From: Candidatus Cloacimonadota bacterium
GTDB lineage: Bacteria; Cloacimonadota; Cloacimonadia; Cloacimonadales; JAOZMQ01
Length of the DNA: 17,428 nt
NCBI GenBank assembly: GCA_029934195.1
Contig: JAOZMQ010000020.1
Coordinates: 1 to 17,428 of the forward strand
Direction of reading: 5' to 3'
The notes below the pieces were generated by a model, which worked only from the letters and a program-made list of their open reading frames with translations, made no database searches and was not told where the DNA came from. How positions within the stretch are numbered: the stretch's first letter is position 1; each line of letters starts with the position of its first letter. This document shows positions 7,518-15,441 of the stretch, piece after piece. A program made the translations under genes and the position numbers.

Positions 7518-8569
7518 AAAACAGATTTAGTATTTTGATGTTCAGTTTTTTTCTAATTATTTTTATTGGATGTCAACAAAAGCAAAAAAATAATACAAAA
7601 AATGAAGAAACTAAAAGTAATTTACCTGTATTAAAAATTTACACTTATGATAGTTTTATCAATTATGGACTTGGGAAAAAAACAGCTCCTTTATTTGAAG
7701 AAAAATATAATTGTAAAGTAGAAATGGAAGCTACAGGTGATGCCGGGAAATTGTTAAATCGAGTAATAATGGAGAAAAATTTTCCAAAAGCTGATATCGT
7801 TATTGGTATCGATAATTCGTTTCTATCAAATGCTCTTCAGGAAAGTCTATTTGTTAGTTATAAACCAAAAAATTTGCACTTAATCAATGAAAGTGTAATT
7901 TTTGATAAAACATATAATTTGATCCCTTACGATTATGGTTATTTTGCTTTTGTTTACGATAGCGAAATTGTTCCAAATCCACCACGTTCTTTTGGTGAGA
8001 TGCAGGACGGAAAGTGGAAAGACAAAATAATAATGATTGATCCAAGAACTTCAAGTACTGGAAAAGGAATGCTTTTGTGGTCAATTGCAGCTTTTGGAGA
8101 AAATGGATACCGTCATTTTTGGAGAGCTATAAAAGGTAATATTCTTACTACTGCTGCAAGTTGGGACGATGCATACAACATGTTTCTTGGGGGAGAAGCT
8201 CCAATTGTTCTAAGTTATGCTACCAGTCCTGTTTATCATATTGAAAATGAAAAAACATATAGATATAAAGCCGTTATTCCAGAAGAAGGCGGATTTAGAC
8301 AAATCGAAGGAGCTGGAATTGTTAAAGGTGGTAAAAATACAGAATTAGCAAAAAAATATATTGAATTTATGTTGACCGATGAATTCCAAAAAGAGATTCC
8401 TTTATCACAATATATGTTTCCTGTTAATAAAACAACGAATGTTCCAGAAAGCTTCAAACAATGTCCTCAGCCAACAAAAGACCTTACCTCTAACGTCAAG
8501 CCGAATGATATAAAAAACAAATCAGAAAAATGGATAAAAAAATGGTTAAAGACAATGACAAAAAAGTAA
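7514..8569 (+). CDS. Thiamine ABC transporter substrate-binding lipoprotein
   Basis: 351 aa. A short hydrophobic signal ends in FIGC with C20 as the probable lipidated residue, followed by an Asn/Lys-rich linker. The mature part matches the ThiB/TbpA family: IYTYDSF, KADIVIGIDNS, IPYDYGYFAFVYDS, DPRTSSTGKGMLLW, ASWDDAYNMFLGGEAPIVLSYATSP and a late FPV segment. Such proteins bind thiamine (or its phosphates) outside the inner membrane and pass it to the permease ThiP and ATPase ThiQ. Neither is in the window, so transport partners must lie elsewhere. Translation probably couples to the MlaE gene through the ATGA overlap. GGAGG at 7502-7506 is a good ribosome-binding site. The family is clear, but ligand specificity is inferred. 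Confidence 0.88.
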   Translation: MKNRFSILMFSFFLIIFIGCQQKQKNNTKNEETKSNLPVLKIYTYDSFINYGLGKKTAPLFEEKYNCKVEMEATGDAGKLLNRVIMEKNFPKADIVIGIDNSFLSNALQESLFVSYKPKNLHLINESVIFDKTYNLIPYDYGYFAFVYDSEIVPNPPRSFGEMQDGKWKDKIIMIDPRTSSTGKGMLLWSIAAFGENGYRHFWRAIKGNILTTAASWDDAYNMFLGGEAPIVLSYATSPVYHIENEKTYRYKAVIPEEGGFRQIEGAGIVKGGKNTELAKKYIEFMLTDEFQKEIPLSQYMFPVNKTTNVPESFKQCPQPTKDLTSNVKPNDIKNKSEKWIKKWLKTMTKK

Positions 8570-9027
8570 TTACAAACACTTTCAGGATAGTTTTATATCA
8601 ACCGGAAATTCCTGCTAATACTGGAAATATTGGAAGACTCTGTCTTGGTGCGAATGCAGAATTACACCTTATTAAACCAATGAGATTTCTGATAACAGAT
8701 AAGCATTTAAAGCGAGCAGGATTGGATTATTGGAAAAATCTTAAGGTTCAAATTCATGATTCACTTGATGATTTTTTGCAATTGTACCCAAATAATAATG
8801 TATATTATTGTACAACTAAAACGACTTCTGTTTATTCTGATAAAAAATTTGAACAAGGTGATATTTTTATTTTTGGTCCTGAATCTCGTGGTATTCCGGA
8901 GGAGATTTTAAATCAAAATTCTCAAAGAAATATTACTATTCCGATGAGTACAAAAATTAGATCAATAAATCTTTCCAACAGTGTTGCCATAATTCTTTAT
9001 GAAGCAATTCGACAAATATCTGTTTAA
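8530..9027 (+). CDS. trmL: tRNA (cytidine/uridine-34-2'-O)-methyltransferase TrmL
   Basis: 165 aa. It is a SPOUT-class RNA methylase that adds a 2'-O-methyl group at the wobble position of certain leucine tRNAs, using S-adenosylmethionine. Family motifs run through the protein: IVLYQPEIPANTGNIGRLC near the start, RAGLDYW, FIFGPESRGIPEEIL, and IPMSTKIRSINLSNSVAIILYEAIRQ in the C-terminal trefoil knot (read in two parts). The start is uncertain. ATG 8530 overlaps the previous gene by 40 bases, and an in-frame ATG at 8542 is equally possible. Both give a short Lys-rich extension before the conserved IVLYQPEI. No clear ribosome-binding site precedes either. Confidence 0.93.
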   Translation: MDKKMVKDNDKKVITNTFRIVLYQPEIPANTGNIGRLCLGANAELHLIKPMRFLITDKHLKRAGLDYWKNLKVQIHDSLDDFLQLYPNNNVYYCTTKTTSVYSDKKFEQGDIFIFGPESRGIPEEILNQNSQRNITIPMSTKIRSINLSNSVAIILYEAIRQISV

Positions 9028-9038
9028 AATGAGGTAAA

Positions 9039-10112
9039 ATGGAATTTACAAAAAATTTTGCAAGTGACAATAATTCCGGTGTTCACCCTGAAATAATGCA
9101 AGCAATTGTTGATGCAAATCACGGACATTCTATAGGTTATGGCGATGATTTCTGGACGGAAAAAGCCATAAACGATTTCAAAAAAGTATTTGGAAATGAT
9201 ATTGATGTTTATTTTGTATTTACCGGTACAGCAGCAAATACTTTAGGACTTACCGCTGTAACCAATTCCTTTAATGGAATTATTTGTGCAGAATCATCTC
9301 ATATAAATATAGATGAATGTGGGGCACCTGAAAATTTCTCTGGTTGTAAGCTTATAGATATCAAAGCTGAAAATGGAAAACTTTGCATAAAAGATATTGA
9401 ACAACATTTGCATCTATTACATGATGAACATCATGTACAGCCAAAAGTAATTTCAATTACTCAAACAACAGAATTAGGGACTTTGTATAGCATAAAGGAG
9501 ATAAAGGAACTTGCTAATTTTGCTCATAAAAACAATCTTCTTCTTCATCTCGATGGTGCAAGAATTTCAAATGCAGCAGTAAAAATGAATCTTAGTTTGA
9601 AAGAAATGACAAAAGATTGTGGAGTTGATTTCATGTCTTTTGGTGGAACAAAAAATGGTATGATGTATGGTGAAGCTATAATCTTTTTCAATACGGAATT
9701 ATCTGAATCTTTCAAATATTATAGAAAACAAGGAATGCAATTAGCATCAAAAATGAGATATATTTCAGCTCAATTTTCTGCTTTTTTTGAAAATGATTTA
9801 TGGAAAAAGAATGCTCTGCAAGCGAATAAAATGGCTTCTTTACTTGAGAATGAAATTAAAAAGATTTCAGGGTTTGAGATTGTGTATCCGGTTCAATCAA
9901 ACGCAATTTTTGTAAAAATGCCAAAAAAATACATTAAACCGCTACAAGATAAATTTTTCTTTTATATTTGGGATGAAGAAGAAAATATTGTGAGGTGGAT
10001 GTGTTCTTTTGATACAGATAAACAAGATGTTTTTAGATTTATTTCTGTTATTAAAAAAATTGTAGGGAACAGGCATGCCTGTTCCCTACGAAATGGGAAC
10101 CGTCCAATATGA
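9039..10112 (+). CDS. L-threonine aldolase / beta-eliminating lyase, with repeat-derived C-terminal tail
   Basis: 357 aa. It is a PLP enzyme of fold type I that splits L-threonine (or allo-threonine) to glycine and acetaldehyde. FASDNNSGVHPEI opens the protein. TGTAAN (62-67) binds the cofactor phosphate, H88 can stack on PLP, LDGARISNA (171-179) holds the ring-nitrogen Asp, and SFGGTKNG has the Schiff-base lysine K205. GAGGT at 9031-9035 gives a clear start. The family fold appears complete at about residue 341 (ISVIKKI). The last 16 residues, starting VGNRHACSL, are read from the palindromic repeat at 10062-10089 and its 3' flank, so the original stop has been lost. Its stop overlaps the transposase start as ATGA. 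Production of glycine is a possible metabolic link to GcvH upstream. Confidence 0.9.
   Translation: MEFTKNFASDNNSGVHPEIMQAIVDANHGHSIGYGDDFWTEKAINDFKKVFGNDIDVYFVFTGTAANTLGLTAVTNSFNGIICAESSHINIDECGAPENFSGCKLIDIKAENGKLCIKDIEQHLHLLHDEHHVQPKVISITQTTELGTLYSIKEIKELANFAHKNNLLLHLDGARISNAAVKMNLSLKEMTKDCGVDFMSFGGTKNGMMYGEAIIFFNTELSESFKYYRKQGMQLASKMRYISAQFSAFFENDLWKKNALQANKMASLLENEIKKISGFEIVYPVQSNAIFVKMPKKYIKPLQDKFFFYIWDEEENIVRWMCSFDTDKQDVFRFISVIKKIVGNRHACSLRNGNRPI
10062..10089. repeat. Perfect 28-bp palindrome, copy 1 (REP-like)
   Basis: A perfect palindrome with half-site GTAGGGAACAGGCA and a central GCATGC. It begins with GTAG and ends with CTAC. It lies in the last codons of the aldolase gene and encodes VGNRHACSL there. 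An identical palindrome occurs at 10274-10301. Confidence 0.95.
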
Positions 10113-10531
10113 ATGAAAAAATAGAAAATAATCAAATGATTTTAAATGAATGCGGGAAAATTGCAGAAAAATGTTGGATAGAAATTCCACAACATATTGC
10201 ACATATAAAAACAGATGAATTTATCATTATGCCAAACCATATCCATGGAATTATAATCATTGAAAATGATTTCGTAGGGAACAGGCATGCCTGTTCCCTA
10301 CAAAATGAAAACCGGCAATATCAAAAATTACCGGTTACGGTTGGTTCATTTAAATCTGCCGTTTCAAAATTAATACACCAACAAATTCAACAGAATTTTC
10401 AATGGCAAAAATCATATTACGATCATATTATTCGCGATGAAAAATCATTATTCAATATTCGTGAATATATAATCAAAAACCCATTAAATTGGGATACAGA
10501 TAAAAATAATTTAGGAAAGGATAAAAAGTAA
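10109..10531 (+). pseudogene. REP-associated tyrosine transposase (RAYT), 5'-truncated
   Basis: 140 aa open frame from the Y1/HUH (IS200-like) transposase superfamily, RAYT branch. MPNHIHGIIII (41-51) supplies the HUH histidines H44 and H46. SYYDHIIRDEKSLFNIREYIIKNPLNW (102-128, read in parts) holds the likely catalytic tyrosine, Y103 or Y104, in the usual YY.HII context. Full RAYTs carry about 50-60 more N-terminal residues, including a strand like YFVTICTQ. That part is missing and the frame begins at the equivalent of the EMILNECGK region. The second 28-bp palindrome is inside the frame and adds VGNRHACSLQNENR between the HUH motif and the GSFKSAVSKL helix. The missing core strand suggests it is not active. 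RAYTs elsewhere process GTAG-flanked REP hairpins, which fits the adjacent repeats. Confidence 0.82.
10274..10301. repeat. Perfect 28-bp palindrome, copy 2 (REP-like), inside the transposase
   Basis: Identical to the palindrome at 10062-10089. Read in the same orientation, the following 13 bases also match copy 1 with three differences (both end AACCG). Read in the opposite orientation, identity extends to 35 contiguous bases (TTGTAGGG to CCCTACGAAAT). The original orientation of the insertion is therefore ambiguous. It is translated as VGNRHACSL within the transposase frame. Confidence 0.95.
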
Positions 10532-10700
10532 ATGTCTCAAATAAGTACTATTCTAAAAAAAGATTAGGAATATGAAATAAAAAAAATTCAAATAAATTTA
10601 AAAATTTTGGAGTTATTCAAACTGCTTTACTCCAGAAAAAATGGGTACAAAATGTCCCGGTCAATCACTTAAAATTATAAATTAAAAAAAGGAAGGTTCC
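10532..10700. other. Intergenic leader of the C25 protease gene
   Basis: No gene is seen. TATAAA at 10676-10681 could be a -10 element, but no matching -35 box is evident. A short imperfect inverted repeat (GGGTACA...TGTCCC, 10643-10658) lies just upstream of it. GGAAGG at 10691-10696 is a strong ribosome-binding site four bases before the ATG at 10701. Confidence 0.35.
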
Positions 10701-13700
10701 ATGAAGAGACTAATATTCATAGTAATAATGATAGCAATTACAGGTTTCTGTTTTGCCGAAATTATTGATTTAACACCCACAAAAACTGAAATTAAGACTA
10801 ATGTTGTTACTAAAAGCAATATTTCTTTCAGTATTAGCTTAGATAATTTACAAATAAATAATGTAGAAAAAGACGGGAATGTTTACCAAAATATATTTGT
10901 TGATGAGTGGAATAGAACAAATGAAATTGGTTATCCAGCTCTTCCTTCTACTTCCAAAATGGTGATTGTACCAAAAGGATTTATTCCAGAATTTAATATA
11001 ACAAACCTGAAAACTAAAATATTGGAAAATATATACCCCTATCCTGCACAAAAACCTGCTTTTGATAGCGATGTATTTGCTACTCCTCCTTTTACAATTA
11101 ATGATGAATATTACAAGAATGGAAATATTCACCCAAGAGATTATATTTCATTTTCAGAAGTTTTTGAAGTTAGAGGAGTCAATTTCGTTTATGTCAGCTT
11201 TAATCCTGTTCAATTTGATCCTATTACAAAAAATTTGCTTATTGCAGAAAATTTTGATGTAGAAATTCAATTTGGTAGTGGACAATTTTATGATGAAAAA
11301 TTAAGATCAAAATATTTTGATGCATATTTTGCAGGTCAATCTACAAATTTTTCTGTTTTAGATCCGATAAATTATTCCATTAATACAGAAAATAGAGAAA
11401 CCGGAGCAGAATTATTGATTTACACAGTACAAGAATTTTCAGAAGCTGCTGAAAAACTTCAGCAGTGGAAAATGGAAAGAGGATATTCCTCGGAAATTAG
11501 GTATCTTGAAGATATTGGAACAACAGCAAATTCGATTTATACCGACCTTTATATCGCTTATTTTACCAGTGATATTCCTCCTGCTTTTGCCATTATGTTT
11601 GGTGATGTTGAGTTTGTACCTACAAATTATGTTAACAATTATAGTGGGGGAGATGATGTTGGAACAGACAGAGCTTTTTATTGTATGGATGGTGCAAATG
11701 ATTGGCATCCTGATATTGCCGGAGGAAGGATTTCAGTAGATTCTGCTGATGAAGCAATGATGGTTGTTAATAAAATTGTCAATTATGAGAAAAATCCACC
11801 ATCTGACGAATCTTTCTATAATAAGATTTTATGTGCAAGTTATTTTCAAGATGATGAAAATGACAATTATGAAAGTAGAAGATTTGTAAAAACAAGCGAA
11901 GAAATCAGAGACTTTCTTTTATCAGAAAATTATGATGTAGAAAGAATCTATTGTACTGAATCGAATATTAATCCTACAAATTATAATAATGGATATTATG
12001 CTAACGGAGAACCTATTCCAGCTGAACTTTTACGTGCAAATGGTTATGAATGGAATGGCAATACTCTTGATGTCAGTAATTCAATAAATTCCGGAAAGTT
12101 AATTGTTCAACATCGGGATCATGGAATTTCAAGAAATTCCGGTGGCGGTTTTGGTGGTTGGGGAGACCCATCTTTTAGTACAAATAATGCAATGAGTTTA
12201 ACAAATGGTGAACTTTTACCATGGGTTTTCAGTATAAATTGTGAAACCGGATGGTTTGATGGTGAGACAGATCACATGCTAAATCGTAGTTATGAATGCT
12301 TATGTGAAAATTTTCTCCGCAATCCAAATGGAGGAGCAATTGGTGTTATTGGTGCGACAAGAGTTTCTTACAGCGGTTACAACGATTTTCTTGCTCTTGG
12401 AATATTGGATTCAATTTGGGAAGAAATGCTACCAACTTTTTCTTTTGGAAATTCTCAAGGTCAAATGGGATTAGCACTTCTTGCCGGGCTTTCAGCAATG
12501 GAACAATTATGGGGCGGGGGAAATTTTGCTCGCTATGAATATGATATTTTTAATGTAATTGGTGATCCTACTTTACAGATTTGGAGACATTTTCCTGAAG
12601 AAATTACGGCTGAACATGACGAAACAATCACAACCGATACCGAATTAATGATTATTAATTCAAATATTAATTCCGGAGTAGCTACTTTAGTTTTCAATGG
12701 AGAAATTTGCGGAACTACACAATTCTCTTCTTATGAGATTCCACTTGTTTTGGATTCAGTTCCAGCTGGTGCCGGTGAAGCTTCCTTAACTATTATTTCA
12801 CGAGATTTTAAACCTTATCAATCGGTCGTAAATATTGTTCCTCCAAGTGGAAGTTTTGTGATTTCAGATAGCCTAAATATTAGTGATGTAAATGGCAATA
12901 ATGATGGAGAATGGGATGCAGGTGAAGAACTTGAATTGACATTTAATTTTACAAATTGTGGGTTAGAAGATTTAACTTCTGTGAGTGTTGATTTAGTTTT
13001 TAATGAAGAAAATATTTCTATGAGTGCAAACGAATTTACATTAGAAAATATGAATTCAGGAGAAACAAGTTTCTTTAATGTCATAGCTACTCCAAATATT
13101 TCATTGGAAAATGAAACGGAAATTCCAATTCAAGTTATTGTAAATAATGAATTAGCAACTAATATCATAACTTACGAGCTGACAATTGTTTCCCTACCAA
13201 AGATTTTTTTAAATACAGATGATATTATTGTTCAGACAACATCTAACAATGTTTTAGAATATCCTTTAACAATAGAAAATATTGGTGCATCAGAATTGCA
13301 TTGTACTTTTGAAAACAATAGCAATCAAGCCCTTGATTTAACTGCAATTGACAACCATGTTGAATTACCGCATATTGATGCTTACGATGATCTTAATGAA
13401 ATGACAATTATGGTTTGGATGAAAAGAATGAATGAAACCGGTTGCGGTTATATTTTGGATAAAGGAGAGCTATCTTCTACAAAAAGCTTCTTTTTAGGAT
13501 TAATTGATGATATTCGATTCTTATGGAAAGTTACAGGTAATGATGGTGTAAGTGTTCAGGGGCTTGTAAATTACGATATTCCTCTCTACGAATGGATTCA
13601 TCTGGCAATAACTGTCGGAAATGGAAAAGCAAAATTCTATTATCAAGGTGAAGTTATTGATGAAAAAGATTTTACATCTACTGTTCTAAATACGCCTGAT

Positions 13701-14444
13701 GAAAATATTTTTGTTGGTCAAATGAGTAATGGAAATTTTGGATTTTGTGGTTATCTTGACGAACTTAGTTTTTACAACATTTGCCTCTCTGCTGAAGAAA
13801 TCCAAGAAAAAAGATTCGAATCAGCTATTTCTATTCAAGAAGGAATGATTGGTCATTACAATTTTGATACAAGTACAGAATTAGATGATTTATGCGGAAA
13901 CAATAATGGGATTGCAAACGGTGAAATAAATTTTGATGTTACTGGAGCATCTATAAATACGTGGTTGGGATTTAGTGACAATGAAATTACAATTCCTCCT
14001 TATGACTCTTTTTTGACATCAATTCTGTTTGACGGAACAGGTTATCCTGAAGATAATTACGAATCGTCTTTTGTTGTATTAAGTAATGCTACAAACTCTG
14101 ACGGTGAACATATCAATGTTTCAATGGATTATCTTGTCGGTATTAATGCTAAAACAAATAAATATTCAGATATTAACGTAAGAAGTTATCCAAACCCTTT
14201 TAATCCATCAACAACAATAGAATTTAATTGTTTGGAAGCTGGAAATGTAAAGATCACAATTTATAATCTAAAAGGGCAGATAGTTAAAAATCTTCTTGAT
14301 TCAAAACTTGAAGTAGGATTACATAAAGTTATTTGGAATGGTCAAGATATGAATAATAATCCTGTTTCTTCTGGAATTTATTTCTATAAAGTTAGTAAAA
14401 AAGGTTCTTTTACAGCTACACGAAAAATAATTCTTTTAAAATAG
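10701..14444 (+). CDS. Secreted gingipain-like C25 cysteine peptidase with C-terminal sorting domain
   Basis: 1247 aa. A signal peptide (1 to about 19, ending FCFA) is followed by a gingipain-type propeptide to about 225. The peptidase C25 domain spans about 232-625. H474 in HRDHG and C514 in SINCETGWF are the likely catalytic pair, and the domain ends with the usual GDPTLQIW. A β-sandwich/CARDB-like segment follows, carrying an acidic DVNGNNDGEWDAGEE loop (near 730-745) that resembles calcium-binding loops. Next is a LamG-like (concanavalin) domain at about 874-1055. It interrupts what looks like an ASH-type β-domain, with halves at about 830-872 and 1087-1145. The C-terminus (about 1158-1247) is the PNPFNPSTTIEF...IYNLKGQ...SSGIY module that directs export and surface attachment in related phyla. 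I infer an extracellular protease for protein degradation. Confidence 0.9.
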   Translation: MKRLIFIVIMIAITGFCFAEIIDLTPTKTEIKTNVVTKSNISFSISLDNLQINNVEKDGNVYQNIFVDEWNRTNEIGYPALPSTSKMVIVPKGFIPEFNITNLKTKILENIYPYPAQKPAFDSDVFATPPFTINDEYYKNGNIHPRDYISFSEVFEVRGVNFVYVSFNPVQFDPITKNLLIAENFDVEIQFGSGQFYDEKLRSKYFDAYFAGQSTNFSVLDPINYSINTENRETGAELLIYTVQEFSEAAEKLQQWKMERGYSSEIRYLEDIGTTANSIYTDLYIAYFTSDIPPAFAIMFGDVEFVPTNYVNNYSGGDDVGTDRAFYCMDGANDWHPDIAGGRISVDSADEAMMVVNKIVNYEKNPPSDESFYNKILCASYFQDDENDNYESRRFVKTSEEIRDFLLSENYDVERIYCTESNINPTNYNNGYYANGEPIPAELLRANGYEWNGNTLDVSNSINSGKLIVQHRDHGISRNSGGGFGGWGDPSFSTNNAMSLTNGELLPWVFSINCETGWFDGETDHMLNRSYECLCENFLRNPNGGAIGVIGATRVSYSGYNDFLALGILDSIWEEMLPTFSFGNSQGQMGLALLAGLSAMEQLWGGGNFARYEYDIFNVIGDPTLQIWRHFPEEITAEHDETITTDTELMIINSNINSGVATLVFNGEICGTTQFSSYEIPLVLDSVPAGAGEASLTIISRDFKPYQSVVNIVPPSGSFVISDSLNISDVNGNNDGEWDAGEELELTFNFTNCGLEDLTSVSVDLVFNEENISMSANEFTLENMNSGETSFFNVIATPNISLENETEIPIQVIVNNELATNIITYELTIVSLPKIFLNTDDIIVQTTSNNVLEYPLTIENIGASELHCTFENNSNQALDLTAIDNHVELPHIDAYDDLNEMTIMVWMKRMNETGCGYILDKGELSSTKSFFLGLIDDIRFLWKVTGNDGVSVQGLVNYDIPLYEWIHLAITVGNGKAKFYYQGEVIDEKDFTSTVLNTPDENIFVGQMSNGNFGFCGYLDELSFYNICLSAEEIQEKRFESAISIQEGMIGHYNFDTSTELDDLCGNNNGIANGEINFDVTGASINTWLGFSDNEITIPPYDSFLTSILFDGTGYPEDNYESSFVVLSNATNSDGEHINVSMDYLVGINAKTNKYSDINVRSYPNPFNPSTTIEFNCLEAGNVKITIYNLKGQIVKNLLDSKLEVGLHKVIWNGQDMNNNPVSSGIYFYKVSKKGSFTATRKIILLK

Positions 14445-14496
14445 ATTAACTAAAAATAAAACTACCGAAGTTTTAACAACCTTCTGCATTTTGCTT

Positions 14497-14541
14497 GGCT
14501 GTTACAAGAAAGAATATTCTACTTTCTTGTAGCAAGCCTTT
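14497..14541 (+). terminator. Hairpin downstream of the C25 gene, possible terminator
   Basis: GGCTGTTACAAGAAAG (14497-14512) pairs with CTTTCTTGTAGC-A-AGCC (14522-14538), leaving one bulged A and one G.U pair. The inner 9-bp stem is perfect, and a TTT follows. It sits 53 bases after the protease stop. The loop overlaps a 10-base palindrome AGAATATTCT (14511-14520). The T-run is short, so it may be a repeat hairpin rather than a strong terminator. Confidence 0.5.
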
Positions 14542-14582
14542 GGGGCAATAATAAGTATTTACTCTGAAATATCCGGTTAATA

Positions 14583-15216
14583 TTAGAGTATTTTTTCAAT
14601 TCTTTTAATTCCATTTCGATTTAAAATTAAACAGAAGCGTCGATATTGGTTATTTCCCTCAACAATGTATTCAATAATCACGTTAATATGATAAACTCTA
14701 TCTCCATAACTTTTGCAAATTTCATTATTATTGACTAAATATATTTTCTTTTGAGGGTCATCCATTTTTTTTATAAATTTTTCTATATTCAATCGTGAAA
14801 TATCAATTATTCCCGGAGCATATTTTACTTTTAGCTATATGCGAAACACTATCTCGAATAGAACTTTGTGATATAGAGCAAAACATTTTCAGAAAATACT
14901 CAAATTCTTCAAAATTATTACTTGAATTATTTTGGGAAATTTTTAAACAACTTTTTTTTAGCTTTTCAAGAGGGTTTCCTTTTCCATATGTTAAATCTCG
15001 CATAATAAAAGTTGGAGTTTTTAAACGAATATAGGTTTTAACATCGTTATAGAAATCTTCTTTTTTATAGTACTTTCTGTTTATATCTAAGCTACTTGGA
15101 ATAAAAAAATAAGAATTTATTCTATAAGAAGTATTTTTTTTGGAGTCACCCAATTTATAATTAAATTTTATCTCGAATGAATGTTTGTCATGGATTTTAA
15201 TTTTATCTAATATCAT
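14583..15216 (-). pseudogene. Uncharacterised protein gene broken by a one-base frameshift
   Basis: The minus-strand reading begins at ATG 15216 after a good ribosome-binding site (TAAGGTAATT). It runs 137 codons to a TGA at 14803-14805. Near the end of that frame, after SHIAK, the next frame is open and reads VKYAPGIIDISRLNIEKF and on to IEKIL at 14583-14585. Removing one A from the AAAA run (plus-strand TTTT at 14829-14832) would join both into one protein of about 210 residues. I do not recognise the function. Visible features are an early YFFIPSSLDINR stretch, a YIRLKTPTF segment and the C-terminal LILNRNGIKRIEKIL. No membrane segment or signal peptide is seen. It lies between two convergent surface-protein genes. 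Alternatives are a sequencing slip in the homopolymer, or two separate small genes with the second starting at TTG 14792 or ATG 14765. Confidence 0.6.
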
Positions 15217-15441
15217 AATTACCTTAATAATTTCTATACACTTTATATAAACAAATCTACTTTCTTAATTCGGGATTTTATTTTCAAACAGTAAAAAAAT
15301 GTCAAGATTGGAGCACATAGACAGAATTGATCATTATCAGAAAATGGTTCCGGAATTTATCATAGATGTTAATGGCATTTTATTAAAAAAAACCGCTCAC
15401 TAATTTATTACAATCAATGAGCGGATAGTGATTATTTTAGA
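15217..15441. other. Intergenic region between the broken gene and the right-hand surface gene
   Basis: No convincing gene is seen. A 34-codon plus-strand frame at 15299-15403 lacks a ribosome-binding site. The only clear element is the terminator at 15385-15424. Confidence 0.5.
15385..15424 (-). terminator. Rho-independent terminator of the right-hand surface gene
   Basis: Read on the minus strand, CCGCTCA (15424-15418) and TGAGCGG (15399-15393) form a GC-rich 7-bp stem, followed by eight T (15392-15385). It lies 17 bases past the stop codon of the minus-strand gene. This is the textbook layout. Confidence 0.88.

Noticed and set aside
10062..10301. CRISPR array
   Set aside because: There are only two repeat units, they are perfect palindromes inside coding frames, spacing is irregular and no cas genes are present.
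14803..14850. Programmed ribosomal frameshift in the broken gene
   Set aside because: The site is a short A4 run with no clear slippery heptamer, stimulatory stem or internal Shine-Dalgarno that I can show. Simple mutation or a sequencing slip is more likely.
14795..15034. 79-codon plus-strand frame opposite the broken gene
   Set aside because: The minus strand has the better ribosome-binding site and a coherent protein across both halves. The plus frame is its shadow.
15299..15403. 34-codon plus-strand frame before the terminator
   Set aside because: It has no ribosome-binding site, runs into the terminator stem of the opposite gene and resembles no known small protein. It could be a gene fragment, but this cannot be shown.
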